Notes under the pieces: generated by a model | Seen by the model: the letters and a program-made list of their open reading frames with translations, nothing else | What the model was told of the DNA's origin: nothing | The model's database searches: none | In this document: piece by piece, positions 17,685 through 26,852 of the stretch | How the letters are laid out: each line of letters starts with the position of its first letter | How positions within the stretch are numbered: position 1 is the stretch's first letter | Program-made: the position numbers and the translations under genes | Origin: Flavobacterium sp. ACN2 | Lineage (GTDB): Bacteria; Bacteroidota; Bacteroidia; Flavobacteriales; Flavobacteriaceae | DNA length: 64,000 nt | Direction of reading: 5' to 3' | Assembly: GCF_002303885.1 (NCBI RefSeq) | Contig: NZ_MRCM01000002.1 | Span: 372,001-436,000 of the forward strand

Positions 17685-19856
17685 TTATAGATTTTCTTTG
17701 ATGAAATTGGTCATTTTTGTGTAAAGCTGAACTCTAGTGTTTCCGCCATAAATACCGTGGTCTTTATCTGGATAAATTTGAGAATCAAACTGTTTATTAG
17801 CCTGAATTAAAGCTTCCATCATCTGCATCGAGTTTTGAACATGAACATTGTCATCTCCAGAACCGTGAATCAACAAGAACTTTCCTTTCAATTTACTAAC
17901 ATGATTAATTGGAGAGTTTTGATCATATCCGCTTGCATTTTCCTGTGGAGTCTGCATGTATCTTTCTGTATAAACGCTGTCGTAAAATCTCCAGTTGGTA
18001 ACTGGCGCAACAGCAATTGCCATTTTAAACACATCATTTCCTTGGAAAATACAGTTAGAAGCCATAAATCCACCGTAGCTCCATCCGAAGATTCCAATTC
18101 TTGAAGCATCAACATAAGAATAAGCACCAATTACTTTTGCAGCATCTATTTGGTCTTCAACCTCATATTTCCCTAATTCTTTTTGAGTCACTTTTTTGAA
18201 ATCAGCTCCTTTATAACCTGTACCTCTTCCGTCAACACAAGCTACGATATAACCTTGCTGCGTTAATGAAAGGAACCAGTAATCATTAGAATTATTCCAC
18301 TGATTTGCTACCTGCTGAGATCCTGGACCAGAATATTGGAACATGAAAACAGGATATTTTTTTGAAGGATCAAAATCTTTTGGTTTTAAAATCCAAGCAT
18401 TCAATTCATTTCCTTTTGCTGTTTTTAAAACAATAAATTCTTTCGAAGGAAGGTCATACCCTTTCAATTTATCAGCAAGAGCCTGATTATTTTCGATAAC
18501 CTGAATTTCTTTTCCAGCTTTTGCATCATTTAAAGTATAAACCGTTGGCTGTGTAGCGCTAGAATACGTATTGATAAAGTATTGTAAATTTGGACTGAAT
18601 GTCGCTTTATTTGTTCCAACTTTAGAAGACAAACGAACTTTATTTTTTCCGTCTAAACCAATTCTGTAAAGATCTCTATTGATAGAACCATTTTCTGTAG
18701 ATTGGTAGAAAATCGTTTTTGTTTTTTCGTCGAAACCGTAATATGAAACCACTTCCCAGTTTCCTTTTGTAACTTGATTTTTAAGTTTTCCGTTTTTATC
18801 ATATACATAAATATGATTAAAACCGTCATTTTCGCTTGTCCAGATAAAACTGTTATCTTTTAAGAATGTCAAATTATCATTGATATCTACATATGCTTTA
18901 TCTTTTTCATTCAAAACTACTTTTGCAGCAGCTGTGTTTCCATCAACAAACAATAAGTCTAAATTATCTTGGTGACGGTTCAAAACCTGTGCACAAAGTA
19001 CATTTGCATCATTTGTCCATTGCATTCTTGCAATATAGAAATCATTATATTTTCCTAAATCTACTTTTTTAGTTGCTGCAGCAGCTACATCATAGATATG
19101 TAATGAAACTTCTGAGTTTTTTTCTCCAGCTTTAGGATATTTAAAAGTCTCAATTTTTGGATATAAATCTTTATGAAATATTGACATTGAAAACTCAGGA
19201 ACTTGACTTTCGTCAAAACGAATATAAGCTACTTTTTTACTGTCTTTACTCCAGTCGAAAGCGCGAACAAATGCAAATTCTTCTTCGTAAACCCAGTCCG
19301 TAATACCATTTATAACAGCATTTTTCTTTCCGTCTGTTGTAATAGCCGTAGATTTTTTTGATGCTACGTCGTATACATATAAGTTATTTTCTTTTGCGTA
19401 AGCGATTTTTGTTCCGTCAGGTGAGAATGTTGGCTCTTGAATTTGAAAATCAACAAGTTTGATCAGAGATTTTGCTGCGATATCATAAAGGTAGTAATCG
19501 GCAGTAAAAGAGTGACGGAAGATTTTAGAAGAATGACAAGCAATTAAGATCTTTTTTTCAGAAACATCAAAAGTGTAGCTGTCAATTCCGTCGGCAAGTT
19601 CTTTAAAGTTCTTAGTATCAATAAGATTGGATACTTTTTTCAGGGTAGCAAAATCGTATAAATCAATCTGCATACTTCTGCTCGCTTGGTCAATATTTAA
19701 AACAGTATATTGATTTGTATTTTTCAGCGATTGTAGTTCATCCATTCCTTTAGCCCGGAAAGTACCGCTAAAAACATTTTCGACAGTTATTTTCTGCTGT
19801 CCAAAAACAACCGCAGTTAAGAATAAAAGTACTGCAGTAAATTTGCTTGTATTCAT
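17685..19856 (-). CDS. Dipeptidyl peptidase IV-like S9 prolyl peptidase
   Basis: 723 residues with a signal peptide (KFTAVLLFLTAVVFGQ). The N-terminal eight-bladed propeller carries the double-Glu substrate amine site in WVYEEEFAFVRAFDWS, as in true DPP-IV. The C-terminal alpha/beta-hydrolase has Ser in GWSYGGF, Asp in GSGDDNVH and His in DKDHGIYG. It cleaves X-Pro or X-Ala dipeptides from peptide N-termini in the periplasm. The adjacent POT transporters (25 bp downstream) probably import the dipeptides. Highest confidence for S9B family; exact specificity is inferred. Confidence 0.95.
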   Translation of the reverse strand: MNTSKFTAVLLFLTAVVFGQQKITVENVFSGTFRAKGMDELQSLKNTNQYTVLNIDQASRSMQIDLYDFATLKKVSNLIDTKNFKELADGIDSYTFDVSEKKILIACHSSKIFRHSFTADYYLYDIAAKSLIKLVDFQIQEPTFSPDGTKIAYAKENNLYVYDVASKKSTAITTDGKKNAVINGITDWVYEEEFAFVRAFDWSKDSKKVAYIRFDESQVPEFSMSIFHKDLYPKIETFKYPKAGEKNSEVSLHIYDVAAAATKKVDLGKYNDFYIARMQWTNDANVLCAQVLNRHQDNLDLLFVDGNTAAAKVVLNEKDKAYVDINDNLTFLKDNSFIWTSENDGFNHIYVYDKNGKLKNQVTKGNWEVVSYYGFDEKTKTIFYQSTENGSINRDLYRIGLDGKNKVRLSSKVGTNKATFSPNLQYFINTYSSATQPTVYTLNDAKAGKEIQVIENNQALADKLKGYDLPSKEFIVLKTAKGNELNAWILKPKDFDPSKKYPVFMFQYSGPGSQQVANQWNNSNDYWFLSLTQQGYIVACVDGRGTGYKGADFKKVTQKELGKYEVEDQIDAAKVIGAYSYVDASRIGIFGWSYGGFMASNCIFQGNDVFKMAIAVAPVTNWRFYDSVYTERYMQTPQENASGYDQNSPINHVSKLKGKFLLIHGSGDDNVHVQNSMQMMEALIQANKQFDSQIYPDKDHGIYGGNTRVQLYTKMTNFIKENL

Positions 19857-19975
19857 TAGAATTATTTTAAATATAAAAAGAGCCCAATTTTAGTAAAAAA
19901 AATAAACATAATACACATTTTAAGTGTTAAATGTTAAAAAAAATAACGATTGCGTACTTTCATGTCTGAAATAGA

Positions 19976-20007
19976 TTGCAATCAAAACTCTTAAAATAGT
20001 ATCTTTG
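19976..20007 (+). promoter_or_regulatory. Promoter of the HMG-CoA reductase gene
   Basis: TTG at 19976-19978, a 21-nt spacer and TATCTTTG at 20000-20007 match the Bacteroidetes TTG-N19-TAnnTTTG promoter. The final G of the -7 box is the first base of an in-frame GTG (20007), so that GTG lies upstream of the transcription start and cannot be the start codon. The ATG at 20037 is the real start. Confidence 0.75.
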
Positions 20008-20036
20008 TGCACACAATACTATTTAATACATTGAGA

Positions 20037-21350
20037 ATGAACAACGCTGTTGCCGGATTTTCTAAATTATCCAAAAAAGAAAAAATTAACTGGATTGCAA
20101 ATGAATATTTTTCAAATCCTGAAGAGGCACAAAATATTATAAGAAATTACTGGAATTCAGACGAAAAGGTTCAGCAGCTTCATGACGAATTTATAGAAAA
20201 CACCATTACAAACCTTTATATCCCACTTGGAGTTGCTCCTAACTTTTTGATTAACGGAAAATACAAAACAATTCCGATGGCAATTGAAGAAAGTTCTGTA
20301 GTTGCAGCAGCTTCAAAAGCCGCAAAATACTGGTCGACAAGAGGCGGATTTAAAGCTACTATTATCAATACTGAAAAAATTGGTCAGGTACATTTTACTT
20401 ATAGCGGAGATGCAGAAAAACTAACTCAGTTTTTTGACCAATTAAAACCAAAATTCTTTTCAGAAACGCAAAGCATTACCAAAAATATGCAGCAGCGTGG
20501 TGGAGGAATTTTAGATATTAAACTAAAAGACAAAAGAAGTTTACTTGAAAACTACTATCAGCTTCATGCTACTTTTGAAACAAAAGACAGCATGGGAGCC
20601 AATTTCATCAATTCTTGCTTAGAGCAATTTGCCACTACTTTAAAAGAAGAAGCTCAAAATTCTGACTTGTGCAAAAATGGTGAAAACCTAGAGGTCATAA
20701 TGAGTATTCTCTCTAACTACGTGCCGCACTGCCTTGTTAGAGCTGAAGTTTCTTGCCCAATCGAAGAATTAGCAGAAAAACACATCACCAATCCTCAAGA
20801 ATTTGCAGAACGTTTTGTTCAAGCTGTTCAAATCGCAGAAGTTGAACCTTTTAGAGCAGTTACCCATAACAAAGGCATCATGAATGGTGTCGATGCTGTA
20901 ATTCTGGCAACAGGAAACGATTTTAGAGCCGTAGAAGCTGGCGTTCATGCTTATGCAGCTCGAAATGGTCAATACGCAAGTTTATCTCACGCCAAAATCG
21001 AAAACGGAATCTTTACTTTTTGGCTTGAAATTCCGCTTGCAGTTGGCACAGTTGGCGGCTTAACCTCTTTACATCCTTTAGTAAAATTGTGCTTAGAAAT
21101 TTTAGAGAAACCATCCGCACAAGAATTAATGCAAATTGTAGCAGTTGCAGGTTTAGCACAAAATTTTGCTGCATTGCGCTCGCTAACCACCACTGGAATT
21201 CAGGAAGGACATATGAAAATGCACCTTAACAACATTATCAATCAATTTGAAGCTACCGATGAAGAGCGTCATTTAATTAAAACACACTTCAAAAAAACAG
21301 CTGTTTCTCATAGCGCTGTGGTAGAATTTATTGAAAACTTAAGAAAATAA
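20037..21350 (+). CDS. mvaA: Hydroxymethylglutaryl-CoA reductase, class II
   Basis: 437 residues from the ATG at 20037; the ten extra residues encoded from the GTG at 20007 overlap the promoter. The protein makes or uses mevalonate by NAD(P)H-dependent HMG-CoA conversion. Visible are the catalytic Glu in PMAIEESSVVAAASKAAK, the Lys/Asp region NKGIMNGVDAVILATGNDFRAVE, the GTVGGLTSLHP motif and the C-terminal catalytic His in GIQEGHMKMH. Flavobacteria use the mevalonate route, so a biosynthetic role is expected despite similarity to class II enzymes. The next gene is a GHMP kinase. Confidence 0.95.
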   Translation: MNNAVAGFSKLSKKEKINWIANEYFSNPEEAQNIIRNYWNSDEKVQQLHDEFIENTITNLYIPLGVAPNFLINGKYKTIPMAIEESSVVAAASKAAKYWSTRGGFKATIINTEKIGQVHFTYSGDAEKLTQFFDQLKPKFFSETQSITKNMQQRGGGILDIKLKDKRSLLENYYQLHATFETKDSMGANFINSCLEQFATTLKEEAQNSDLCKNGENLEVIMSILSNYVPHCLVRAEVSCPIEELAEKHITNPQEFAERFVQAVQIAEVEPFRAVTHNKGIMNGVDAVILATGNDFRAVEAGVHAYAARNGQYASLSHAKIENGIFTFWLEIPLAVGTVGGLTSLHPLVKLCLEILEKPSAQELMQIVAVAGLAQNFAALRSLTTTGIQEGHMKMHLNNIINQFEATDEERHLIKTHFKKTAVSHSAVVEFIENLRK

Positions 21351-21470
21351 AAAAGTCAAAAATTCCAATATTTTAAGTTCCAAATTCCAAATTCCAAATT
21401 TCCTACTTGGAATTTGGAATTTCACATTTGGAATTTGAAATTTAAGATTTAGAATTTATATAATAAAACA
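21351..21470. repeat. CCAAATTCCAA hairpin repeat between HMGR and the GHMP kinase
   Basis: Tandem copies of TTCCAAATTCCAAATT are followed by the inverted word TTGGAATTTGGAATTT and further degenerate copies. The two arms can form an AT-rich cruciform of about 15 bp. The same words occur after rpoD at 2267-2340. It may interfere with or terminate transcription between the two genes. Confidence 0.7.
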
Positions 21471-21473
21471 AGT

Positions 21474-22382
21474 ATGTCAACAACCTTTTATAGTAACGGA
21501 AAACTTTTTATTGCTGGAGAATATCTGGTTTTGGATGGAGCAGATGCTTTTGCGTTGCCTACAAAATTTGGTCAGGATTTAGTGATTGAAGATTCAGAAG
21601 ACAAACAAATTGAATGGAAAAGTTATGATTACGACAAACACTTATGGTTTGAAGAGACTATTTCATTTGACGAAGTTATAAAAGGTTTAAACTCTCAAAT
21701 TGACACGGTAAAATCGACTTTAGTCAACATACTGCATGAAGCTTATATTTTAAATCCAAAGTTTATTGATAACGCTACAGGCTATAAAGTAAGCACGCAT
21801 TTGGGTTTTCCAAAAAACTGGGGATTAGGAACTTCCTCAACTCTTATAAATAATATTGCCCAGTGGGCTCAAATTAATGCTTTTACGCTATTAAATAATA
21901 GTTTTGGCGGAAGCGGTTATGATATTGCGTGCGCACAAAACAACACCCCTGTTTTATACAGAATAAAAGATAATTTCGTACAGCAAGTTGAATTTAACCC
22001 AGACTTTAAGGAGCACATTTATTTTGTTTATTTGAATAAAAAACAAAATAGCAAATCTGCTATTTTCTCTTACAACAACCATAAAAACAATCATTTAGCA
22101 GACCTAATTGCAGAAAACAATAAAATCACAAATGCGATTCTTCATGCTCAAACATTAAAAGATTTTGCTTCTGCAGTTCAGAAACATGAAATTCATTTGA
22201 GCAAAATCTTAGAAATGCAAACTATAAAAGAAGCTATTTTTCCTGATTTTAATGGTGTCATTAAAAGTCTAGGAGCTTGGGGCGGCGATTTTGTTATGGT
22301 AGTTTCTAAAGAAAATCCGAAAGACTATTTCTTTAATAAAGGATATGAGACGATTTTAACTTATAAAGAAATGATTTTATAA
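21474..22382 (+). CDS. GYDIA-type GHMP kinase (candidate mevalonate-pathway kinase)
   Basis: 302 residues of the GHMP kinase superfamily. The substrate/ATP loop reads LGFPKNWGLGTSSTLI, a variant of PxxxGLGSSA, and the signature GGSGYDIACAQ defines the flavobacterial GYDIA family. N-terminal YSNGKLFIAGEYLVLDG resembles mevalonate and phosphomevalonate kinases. Being downstream of HMG-CoA reductase, it could supply the phosphomevalonate kinase step, which is otherwise not assigned in this window (a mevalonate kinase and a decarboxylase are at 59.6-62.2 kb). That assignment is an inference. Confidence 0.85.
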   Translation: MSTTFYSNGKLFIAGEYLVLDGADAFALPTKFGQDLVIEDSEDKQIEWKSYDYDKHLWFEETISFDEVIKGLNSQIDTVKSTLVNILHEAYILNPKFIDNATGYKVSTHLGFPKNWGLGTSSTLINNIAQWAQINAFTLLNNSFGGSGYDIACAQNNTPVLYRIKDNFVQQVEFNPDFKEHIYFVYLNKKQNSKSAIFSYNNHKNNHLADLIAENNKITNAILHAQTLKDFASAVQKHEIHLSKILEMQTIKEAIFPDFNGVIKSLGAWGGDFVMVVSKENPKDYFFNKGYETILTYKEMIL

Positions 22383-22404
22383 AATCAATTTTGAAAAAAA
22401 GACA

Positions 22405-22848
22405 TTAATTAGCCTTTTTAGTGCTTTTAACGTGCTTTGTCTCTAAACGACGCACAGCTTTGCTTTCTTGCTCATTAGACTCTATAAGCCTATTGTGCAA
22501 GCGTTCAGCCATTTTTTCGATGCTGTTTGTAATAGAATCGTAAACCACTTCCATTCGGCGGTGTTTCTCCTCTTTTACTGCCCTTAAAACATCTTCTACA
22601 AAAACTTTATCATATTTTTCGGCAACAGAATCATGTGTATTTGTCAATCTGATCACATAGTCGTTACTCAAAATAGTAACTTTAAAATGCTGCTCTTCAT
22701 TACTCAAATAATACTTTCCACCCAATTCATCAACATTGATGTCGGTGCTGCCCACTTTTAAAAGCTCGATAATAATCCCATAAATATGACTTTCTATTTT
22801 GGTATATACTCTCGGCTTCTTTCTAAAAAAATTAAAAGTAAAAAACAT
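22405..22848 (-). CDS. Conserved-looking protein of unknown function
   Basis: 147 residues, no signal peptide and no clear membrane helix apart from a short aromatic N-terminus (MFFTFNFFRKK). Two-thirds of the protein is a compact mixed alpha/beta region (GIIIELLKVGSTDINVDELGGKYYL, YVIRLTNTHDSV) and the C-terminus is a charged, probably coiled helix rich in Glu, Arg and Lys. I do not recognise a family. It has its own minus-strand promoter upstream and converges with the GHMP kinase gene 22 bp away. Confidence 0.75.
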   Translation of the reverse strand: MFFTFNFFRKKPRVYTKIESHIYGIIIELLKVGSTDINVDELGGKYYLSNEEQHFKVTILSNDYVIRLTNTHDSVAEKYDKVFVEDVLRAVKEEKHRRMEVVYDSITNSIEKMAERLHNRLIESNEQESKAVRRLETKHVKSTKKAN

Positions 22849-22910
22849 TAAATGATTAATTATTAAGGATATTGGTTTTGGTTTGTTTCTTATTTTTTTT
22901 CAGCAAAAGC

Positions 22911-22941
22911 CAAAAATATGTTAAAATAAAAAATCGAGCAA
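22911..22941 (-). promoter_or_regulatory. Promoter of the unknown gene ending at 22405
   Basis: Read on the minus strand: TTG (22941-22939), 20-nt spacer, TATTTTTG (22918-22911). This matches the Bacteroidetes consensus and leaves a leader of roughly 55 nt before the ATG at 22848. Confidence 0.7.
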
Positions 22942-23130
22942 ATAAACTGTAATATTTTGAAAATCACAAGTTTTTCAAATTAAATTTCGATAATCCCTAT
23001 ATACTTTAGGAAAATTAATACAAAGTAAAATTATTTACTTCTGAAAAATAAATAAACTCTATTTAGATTTACAAAATTAAAACCGCTAATTATCAATAAA
23101 CCAATTTTTTAGCAAAGTCACTAAAAACAA

Positions 23131-23161
23131 AAAAGCCCAAAACATTTAGTTTTGGGCTTTT
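23131..23161 (-). terminator. Terminator of the peptidyl-prolyl isomerase gene
   Basis: A perfect 12-bp stem (AAAAGCCCAAAA / TTTTGGGCTTTT) with a 7-nt loop, 26 bp after the stop codon on the minus strand. Confidence 0.92.
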
Positions 23162-23187
23162 ATATATTAACCTTTTACTTAATAAAA

Positions 23188-25287
23188 CTAGTAGTTAAAT
23201 TGCAATCTGTTATCTTCAATTTTAGCATTGTTTTTCAACGCTGGTAATACTCTACTTGCATCATTAGCACTTTGAGCTTTTACTTTCTCTACATAAGCAG
23301 CGTGATTAGCAATTGCAGGAGCTTTTACAGTTTTAATGTTTTTAACAACATAAACACCAGTATTTCCTTCAATTGGAGCAGAGATTTTGTTTGCTGTTAA
23401 AGCAAATGCATTACCTACTACTCTTGGCTCTTGCCCAACTCCACCTGGCAATACAGGATTATCTAGAGTTACATCTGTAGCTTGTTGAACCGCAACTCCT
23501 GCAGCTTTAGCAATAGCCTCAATGCTAGAACCTTGCATTTTAGCTTTTAACAATTCTGCTTTTTTCTTGTTTTTCAAGATTGGCTCAACATAAGGTCTTG
23601 CCATATCAACAGAAACTAAACCTGATTTGTTCTCACCTTTATATTGTGCGATAACGTGTCCGATGTTTGCAATTTCAAAACGTTTTACATCTCCTTTATC
23701 AGTTTCTTTATCAAAAGCCCATCTTACAATGTTACGTTGGTTTCCTAATGGTCCAAACGCTTCATCCATAGCTTTTGCATTAACTGGCTGAGCCACTTTT
23801 AAACCTAATTCTTTCGCTGCAGCATTGAAATCTTTATCAGCAGCATCCATTTCGAATTTAGTAGCTAATGTAAATACTTTATCAGAAGTAGCTTCAGAAG
23901 GCTCGATTTTTTGAGCAATTGTAGCTAAACGAATTCCGTCTTGTTTGTCTGTAATTTTGATAATGTGAAATCCGAAAGGAGTTTCTACTAAACCAACTTT
24001 ACCAATTCCGTTGCTGAATACAAAATCATTGAAAGCTTTCACCATTTGGTTTGGTCCAAAATATCCTAAATCACCACCTTGCTGTGCAGATGAATCATCA
24101 GAACTTGTAAAAGCCAACATCATAAAACTATCTGGTTTAGCTTGAACTTGAGCTAAAATTTCTTCCGCTTTAGCTTTAGCTTCTTCTTTAGTTCTTTTCT
24201 CTTTTGGATTTGGAGTTTGAGATCCTTCATAACCAATTAAGATATGACTTGCTTTTGCATTAACACCCGCTTTAAATCCTAAAGATTTAGAGATTGCATA
24301 GTATCTTCCGTAAACGTATGGTCCGTAGATTGCTCCAGCTGGTAAGCTAAATAATTTGTCTGCATCAACTGCTGGCAATGCATTTTTAGGAACATAAGTA
24401 GAATCGTAAGGCACATCAGAATTTGCATTTACAAATTCAGCAATGTTTGTTGCGCTTTTAAATCCTGGCAATGTATCGTTTTTACCTGTTTTTGCATTGT
24501 AAACAACGCTTCCTGATAATAAAGCAGTTAATTTAGCTTTAATTTCTGCCTCATCTTCTTTAGAAGCTTTATCTTCAACTAAAACGTACTGAATTTCGCG
24601 AGTTGCATCAGCTTTGAATTTTTTCTCGTTTTTCTTCATGTAAGCTACGATCTCATCATCAGAGATTTTTACTTCACTATCTTTAATAGAAGAATACGGA
24701 GCTGCTGCATAAGCAAAACTCACTTTATTAGCTTCCATTTCATACTTTAATTTTCCTTCACTAGCAGTTGTGTAAAGTCCTGATTTAATTAAAGTATTAT
24801 AGATTTGAAACTTAGCGTTCAATTCAGCATCTTTCTCTTTCTCAGCGATGTATTGTGCAGCTTCTGGATTTGTTTTAAAATAATCTTTAAACTTAACAAC
24901 ATCAAAAATTCCTGCTGCGTTTAAGAACATTGGGTTTTTACCAATATTTGGATCTGATTTCAAAACCTCTAAAATGTGTTTTTCACCAACTCTCAATCCT
25001 AATTTATCAAATTGAGATGACAATAAAGCGATTGAAACTTCTTGATCCCAAACTCTGTTTGCAGCTTCAGTGGAAGTTATACCTTGCCCACTTTTTTCAA
25101 CATTACTAACTTTAACTCTAAAGTCTTCAAATGAAATATCTTTTCCATCGATGCTTCCTACATCTTTTGAACTTTGACCAAATGTTCCTCTTGTAAATAG
25201 ATCTTGTATTATAAATGCAAATAATGCAAGTGCAATAACTCCTATCAATAAAGCGGAACGCTGTCTAATTTTTGCTAAAACTGCCAT
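23188..25287 (-). CDS. SurA/PpiD-like peptidyl-prolyl isomerase
   Basis: 699 residues. An N-terminal membrane anchor (ALLIGVIALALFAFIIQDLF) is followed by a SurA_N/PpiD chaperone-like helical region, a parvulin (PPIC) domain around residues 340-455 with ASHILIGYEG, GGDLGYFGPNQMVKAF and VETPFGFHIIKI, and a C-terminal Ala/Lys-rich region. It resembles E. coli PpiD in layout and probably assists folding of envelope proteins in the periplasm. It is 107 bp downstream of a CNNM/CBS membrane protein gene and has its own strong terminator. Confidence 0.93.
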   Translation of the reverse strand: MAVLAKIRQRSALLIGVIALALFAFIIQDLFTRGTFGQSSKDVGSIDGKDISFEDFRVKVSNVEKSGQGITSTEAANRVWDQEVSIALLSSQFDKLGLRVGEKHILEVLKSDPNIGKNPMFLNAAGIFDVVKFKDYFKTNPEAAQYIAEKEKDAELNAKFQIYNTLIKSGLYTTASEGKLKYEMEANKVSFAYAAAPYSSIKDSEVKISDDEIVAYMKKNEKKFKADATREIQYVLVEDKASKEDEAEIKAKLTALLSGSVVYNAKTGKNDTLPGFKSATNIAEFVNANSDVPYDSTYVPKNALPAVDADKLFSLPAGAIYGPYVYGRYYAISKSLGFKAGVNAKASHILIGYEGSQTPNPKEKRTKEEAKAKAEEILAQVQAKPDSFMMLAFTSSDDSSAQQGGDLGYFGPNQMVKAFNDFVFSNGIGKVGLVETPFGFHIIKITDKQDGIRLATIAQKIEPSEATSDKVFTLATKFEMDAADKDFNAAAKELGLKVAQPVNAKAMDEAFGPLGNQRNIVRWAFDKETDKGDVKRFEIANIGHVIAQYKGENKSGLVSVDMARPYVEPILKNKKKAELLKAKMQGSSIEAIAKAAGVAVQQATDVTLDNPVLPGGVGQEPRVVGNAFALTANKISAPIEGNTGVYVVKNIKTVKAPAIANHAAYVEKVKAQSANDASRVLPALKNNAKIEDNRLQFNY

Positions 25288-25394
25288 TTTATTATCGTTA
25301 ATTTTATATTCAGTTTGCGAAAATACAATTATCTAGTTAATAACAATACAACTAGCGTTTTATTTTCAACATTTTTTTTCATTAATTTAAAAAA

Positions 25395-26651
25395 TCAGTC
25401 TTTAATTGTCATTTTGACTAGTTCTATTTTCTTATTTGATGCCTCTTCAATATAAAAATGAAACTTATCTATTACAATTTTATCTCCTTTTTGTGGGATT
25501 TCTTTTGTATGATTGACAATAAAACCTCCTAATGTGCCATAAGAATCTTCTTCTGGAATCATTAATTTATAGGTCTCATTCAAATACTCAACATCTAATC
25601 GTGTTGAAAACAAATACTTGCCTTCTCCAATTTGCTCTTCGATCAATTCTTCATCTAAATCGTGCTCGTCTTCAATTTCCCCAAAAAGCTCTTCTACAAT
25701 ATCTTCAATTGTGATAATTCCTGAAGTCCCTCCATATTCATCTAAAACTACTGCCACATTTTTTCGTTTTTTGATCAATAAATTCAGAACATCTTTAATT
25801 AAAATGGTTTCTGGAACAAATTCAACGGTCATTAGAACCGATTTTATTGTAGCTGGTTTTTTAAACAAATCGAAGGAATGAACATAACCTACAATATCAT
25901 CTAATGAATTCTGGCTTATGATAATTTTAGAATATCCTGTTTCGATAAATAAGGCTCTAAGATCGTCTACAGTATCAAACAAATCTATGTCGACAATCTC
26001 TGTTCGAGGCGTCATAATATCGCGTGCCTTAACAGCTGAAAATTCTAAAGCATTTTGAAAAATCTGAATTTCAGAATCCACTTCTTCATCTTCTTCAACT
26101 GTGCTCATTTGCTCTGTGATGTAATTTCCTAGCTCAATTCGACTAAATAAATGAATTTGGCTTCCTTCTGTTTTAAAAAATTTACTCAACACAAAATCTG
26201 CAATCCAAATAAAGAAAGTCGAGATATAATAAAACAATCGGTAAAATAAATAAGCCGGAAGTGCCAAAATCTTAATTAAAGAATTGGCATAAATTTGAAA
26301 AAATACCTTAGGAAAAAATTCTGAAGTCAGCAGCACTACAAATGTAGCTAGAAGTGTCTGGATAAGGATATTCCACCAATCAGAAAAAACTAAACCAAAA
26401 TAAGCCATCCAATCTAAAATCAGATCGCCCATAAAAAAACCGTAAATCACCAAAGCTACATTGTTGCCAATAAGCATGGCAGCGATAAACTTAGAAGGAT
26501 TTTCGGTTAATTTTGTTAAGATTCGAGACAAGAAATCGTCTTGTTTCTTTTCTATTTCGAGATAAATTTTATTGGCGGATGTAAAAGCTATTTCCATCCC
26601 AGAAAAAAAGGCAGCTAGTATTAAACAGATTACTATAATACTAATTTCCAT
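25395..26651 (-). CDS. Hemolysin-family (CNNM/CBS/CorC) membrane protein
   Basis: 418 residues. The N-terminal CNNM transmembrane domain (four hydrophobic segments, first ISIIVICLILAAFFSGMEIAF) is followed by a CBS-domain pair (residues about 205-325, with MTPRTEIVDI and VVLDEYGGTSGIIT) and a C-terminal CorC_HlyC domain (about 335-415). Family members are linked to magnesium or cobalt export. GldE of flavobacteria shares this layout but is an independent gene; the assignment to GldE is not supported here. It starts 2 bp upstream of a small membrane-protein gene and is likely in one operon with lptC. Confidence 0.9.
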   Translation of the reverse strand: MEISIIVICLILAAFFSGMEIAFTSANKIYLEIEKKQDDFLSRILTKLTENPSKFIAAMLIGNNVALVIYGFFMGDLILDWMAYFGLVFSDWWNILIQTLLATFVVLLTSEFFPKVFFQIYANSLIKILALPAYLFYRLFYYISTFFIWIADFVLSKFFKTEGSQIHLFSRIELGNYITEQMSTVEEDEEVDSEIQIFQNALEFSAVKARDIMTPRTEIVDIDLFDTVDDLRALFIETGYSKIIISQNSLDDIVGYVHSFDLFKKPATIKSVLMTVEFVPETILIKDVLNLLIKKRKNVAVVLDEYGGTSGIITIEDIVEELFGEIEDEHDLDEELIEEQIGEGKYLFSTRLDVEYLNETYKLMIPEEDSYGTLGGFIVNHTKEIPQKGDKIVIDKFHFYIEEASNKKIELVKMTIKD

Positions 26652-26653
26652 TT

Positions 26654-26848
26654 TTATTGTTTTTTGTTTCGGTCATTATGCCTATTAAGAAATCTTCTCC
26701 TAAAGAAAAACATAAAAACAGCCATCCCTGCAATTACAAAATAGAAAGGATAACTTTCATCGCCTTCATTCAGTTTTACAATACCATCATAAGTAAAGAA
26801 AACCGCAAAAAGGATGTAAACGTATTGTGTATATTTTAAATAACCCAT
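26654..26848 (-). CDS. Small two-helix membrane protein
   Basis: 64 residues from the ATG at 26848, which falls 5 bp after the lptC stop; the longer frame would overlap lptC. Two hydrophobic segments (YVYILFAVFFTYDGIV and YFVIAGMAVFMFFF) enclose a short Glu/Asp loop, ending in a basic tail (RRRFLNRHNDRNKK). Family unknown. Its place between lptC and the CNNM protein suggests an envelope role. Confidence 0.75.
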   Translation of the reverse strand: MGYLKYTQYVYILFAVFFTYDGIVKLNEGDESYPFYFVIAGMAVFMFFFRRRFLNRHNDRNKKQ

Positions 26849-26852
26849 AATA

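Larger units (their letters stand above)
22849..23187. other. 339-bp AT-rich gap without a gene
   Basis: Between the unknown gene and the peptidyl-prolyl isomerase gene (both minus strand). It holds the promoter at 22911-22941 and, at its other end, the terminator at 23131-23161. I see no ORF, RNA gene or repeat in the remainder. Confidence 0.7.

Noticed and set aside
17888..18130. Minus- and plus-strand frames inside the DPP-IV gene
   Set aside because: They are alternative-frame shadows within a gene whose catalytic motifs are fully conserved.
20007..20036. GTG start for HMG-CoA reductase giving 447 residues
   Set aside because: The GTG is the end of a good TAnnTTTG promoter box; the ATG at 20037 is downstream of the likely transcription start.
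25395..26651. Assignment of the CNNM/CBS protein as GldE of gliding motility
   Set aside because: GldE shares the layout but nothing in this sequence or neighbourhood (no other gld gene) supports it.
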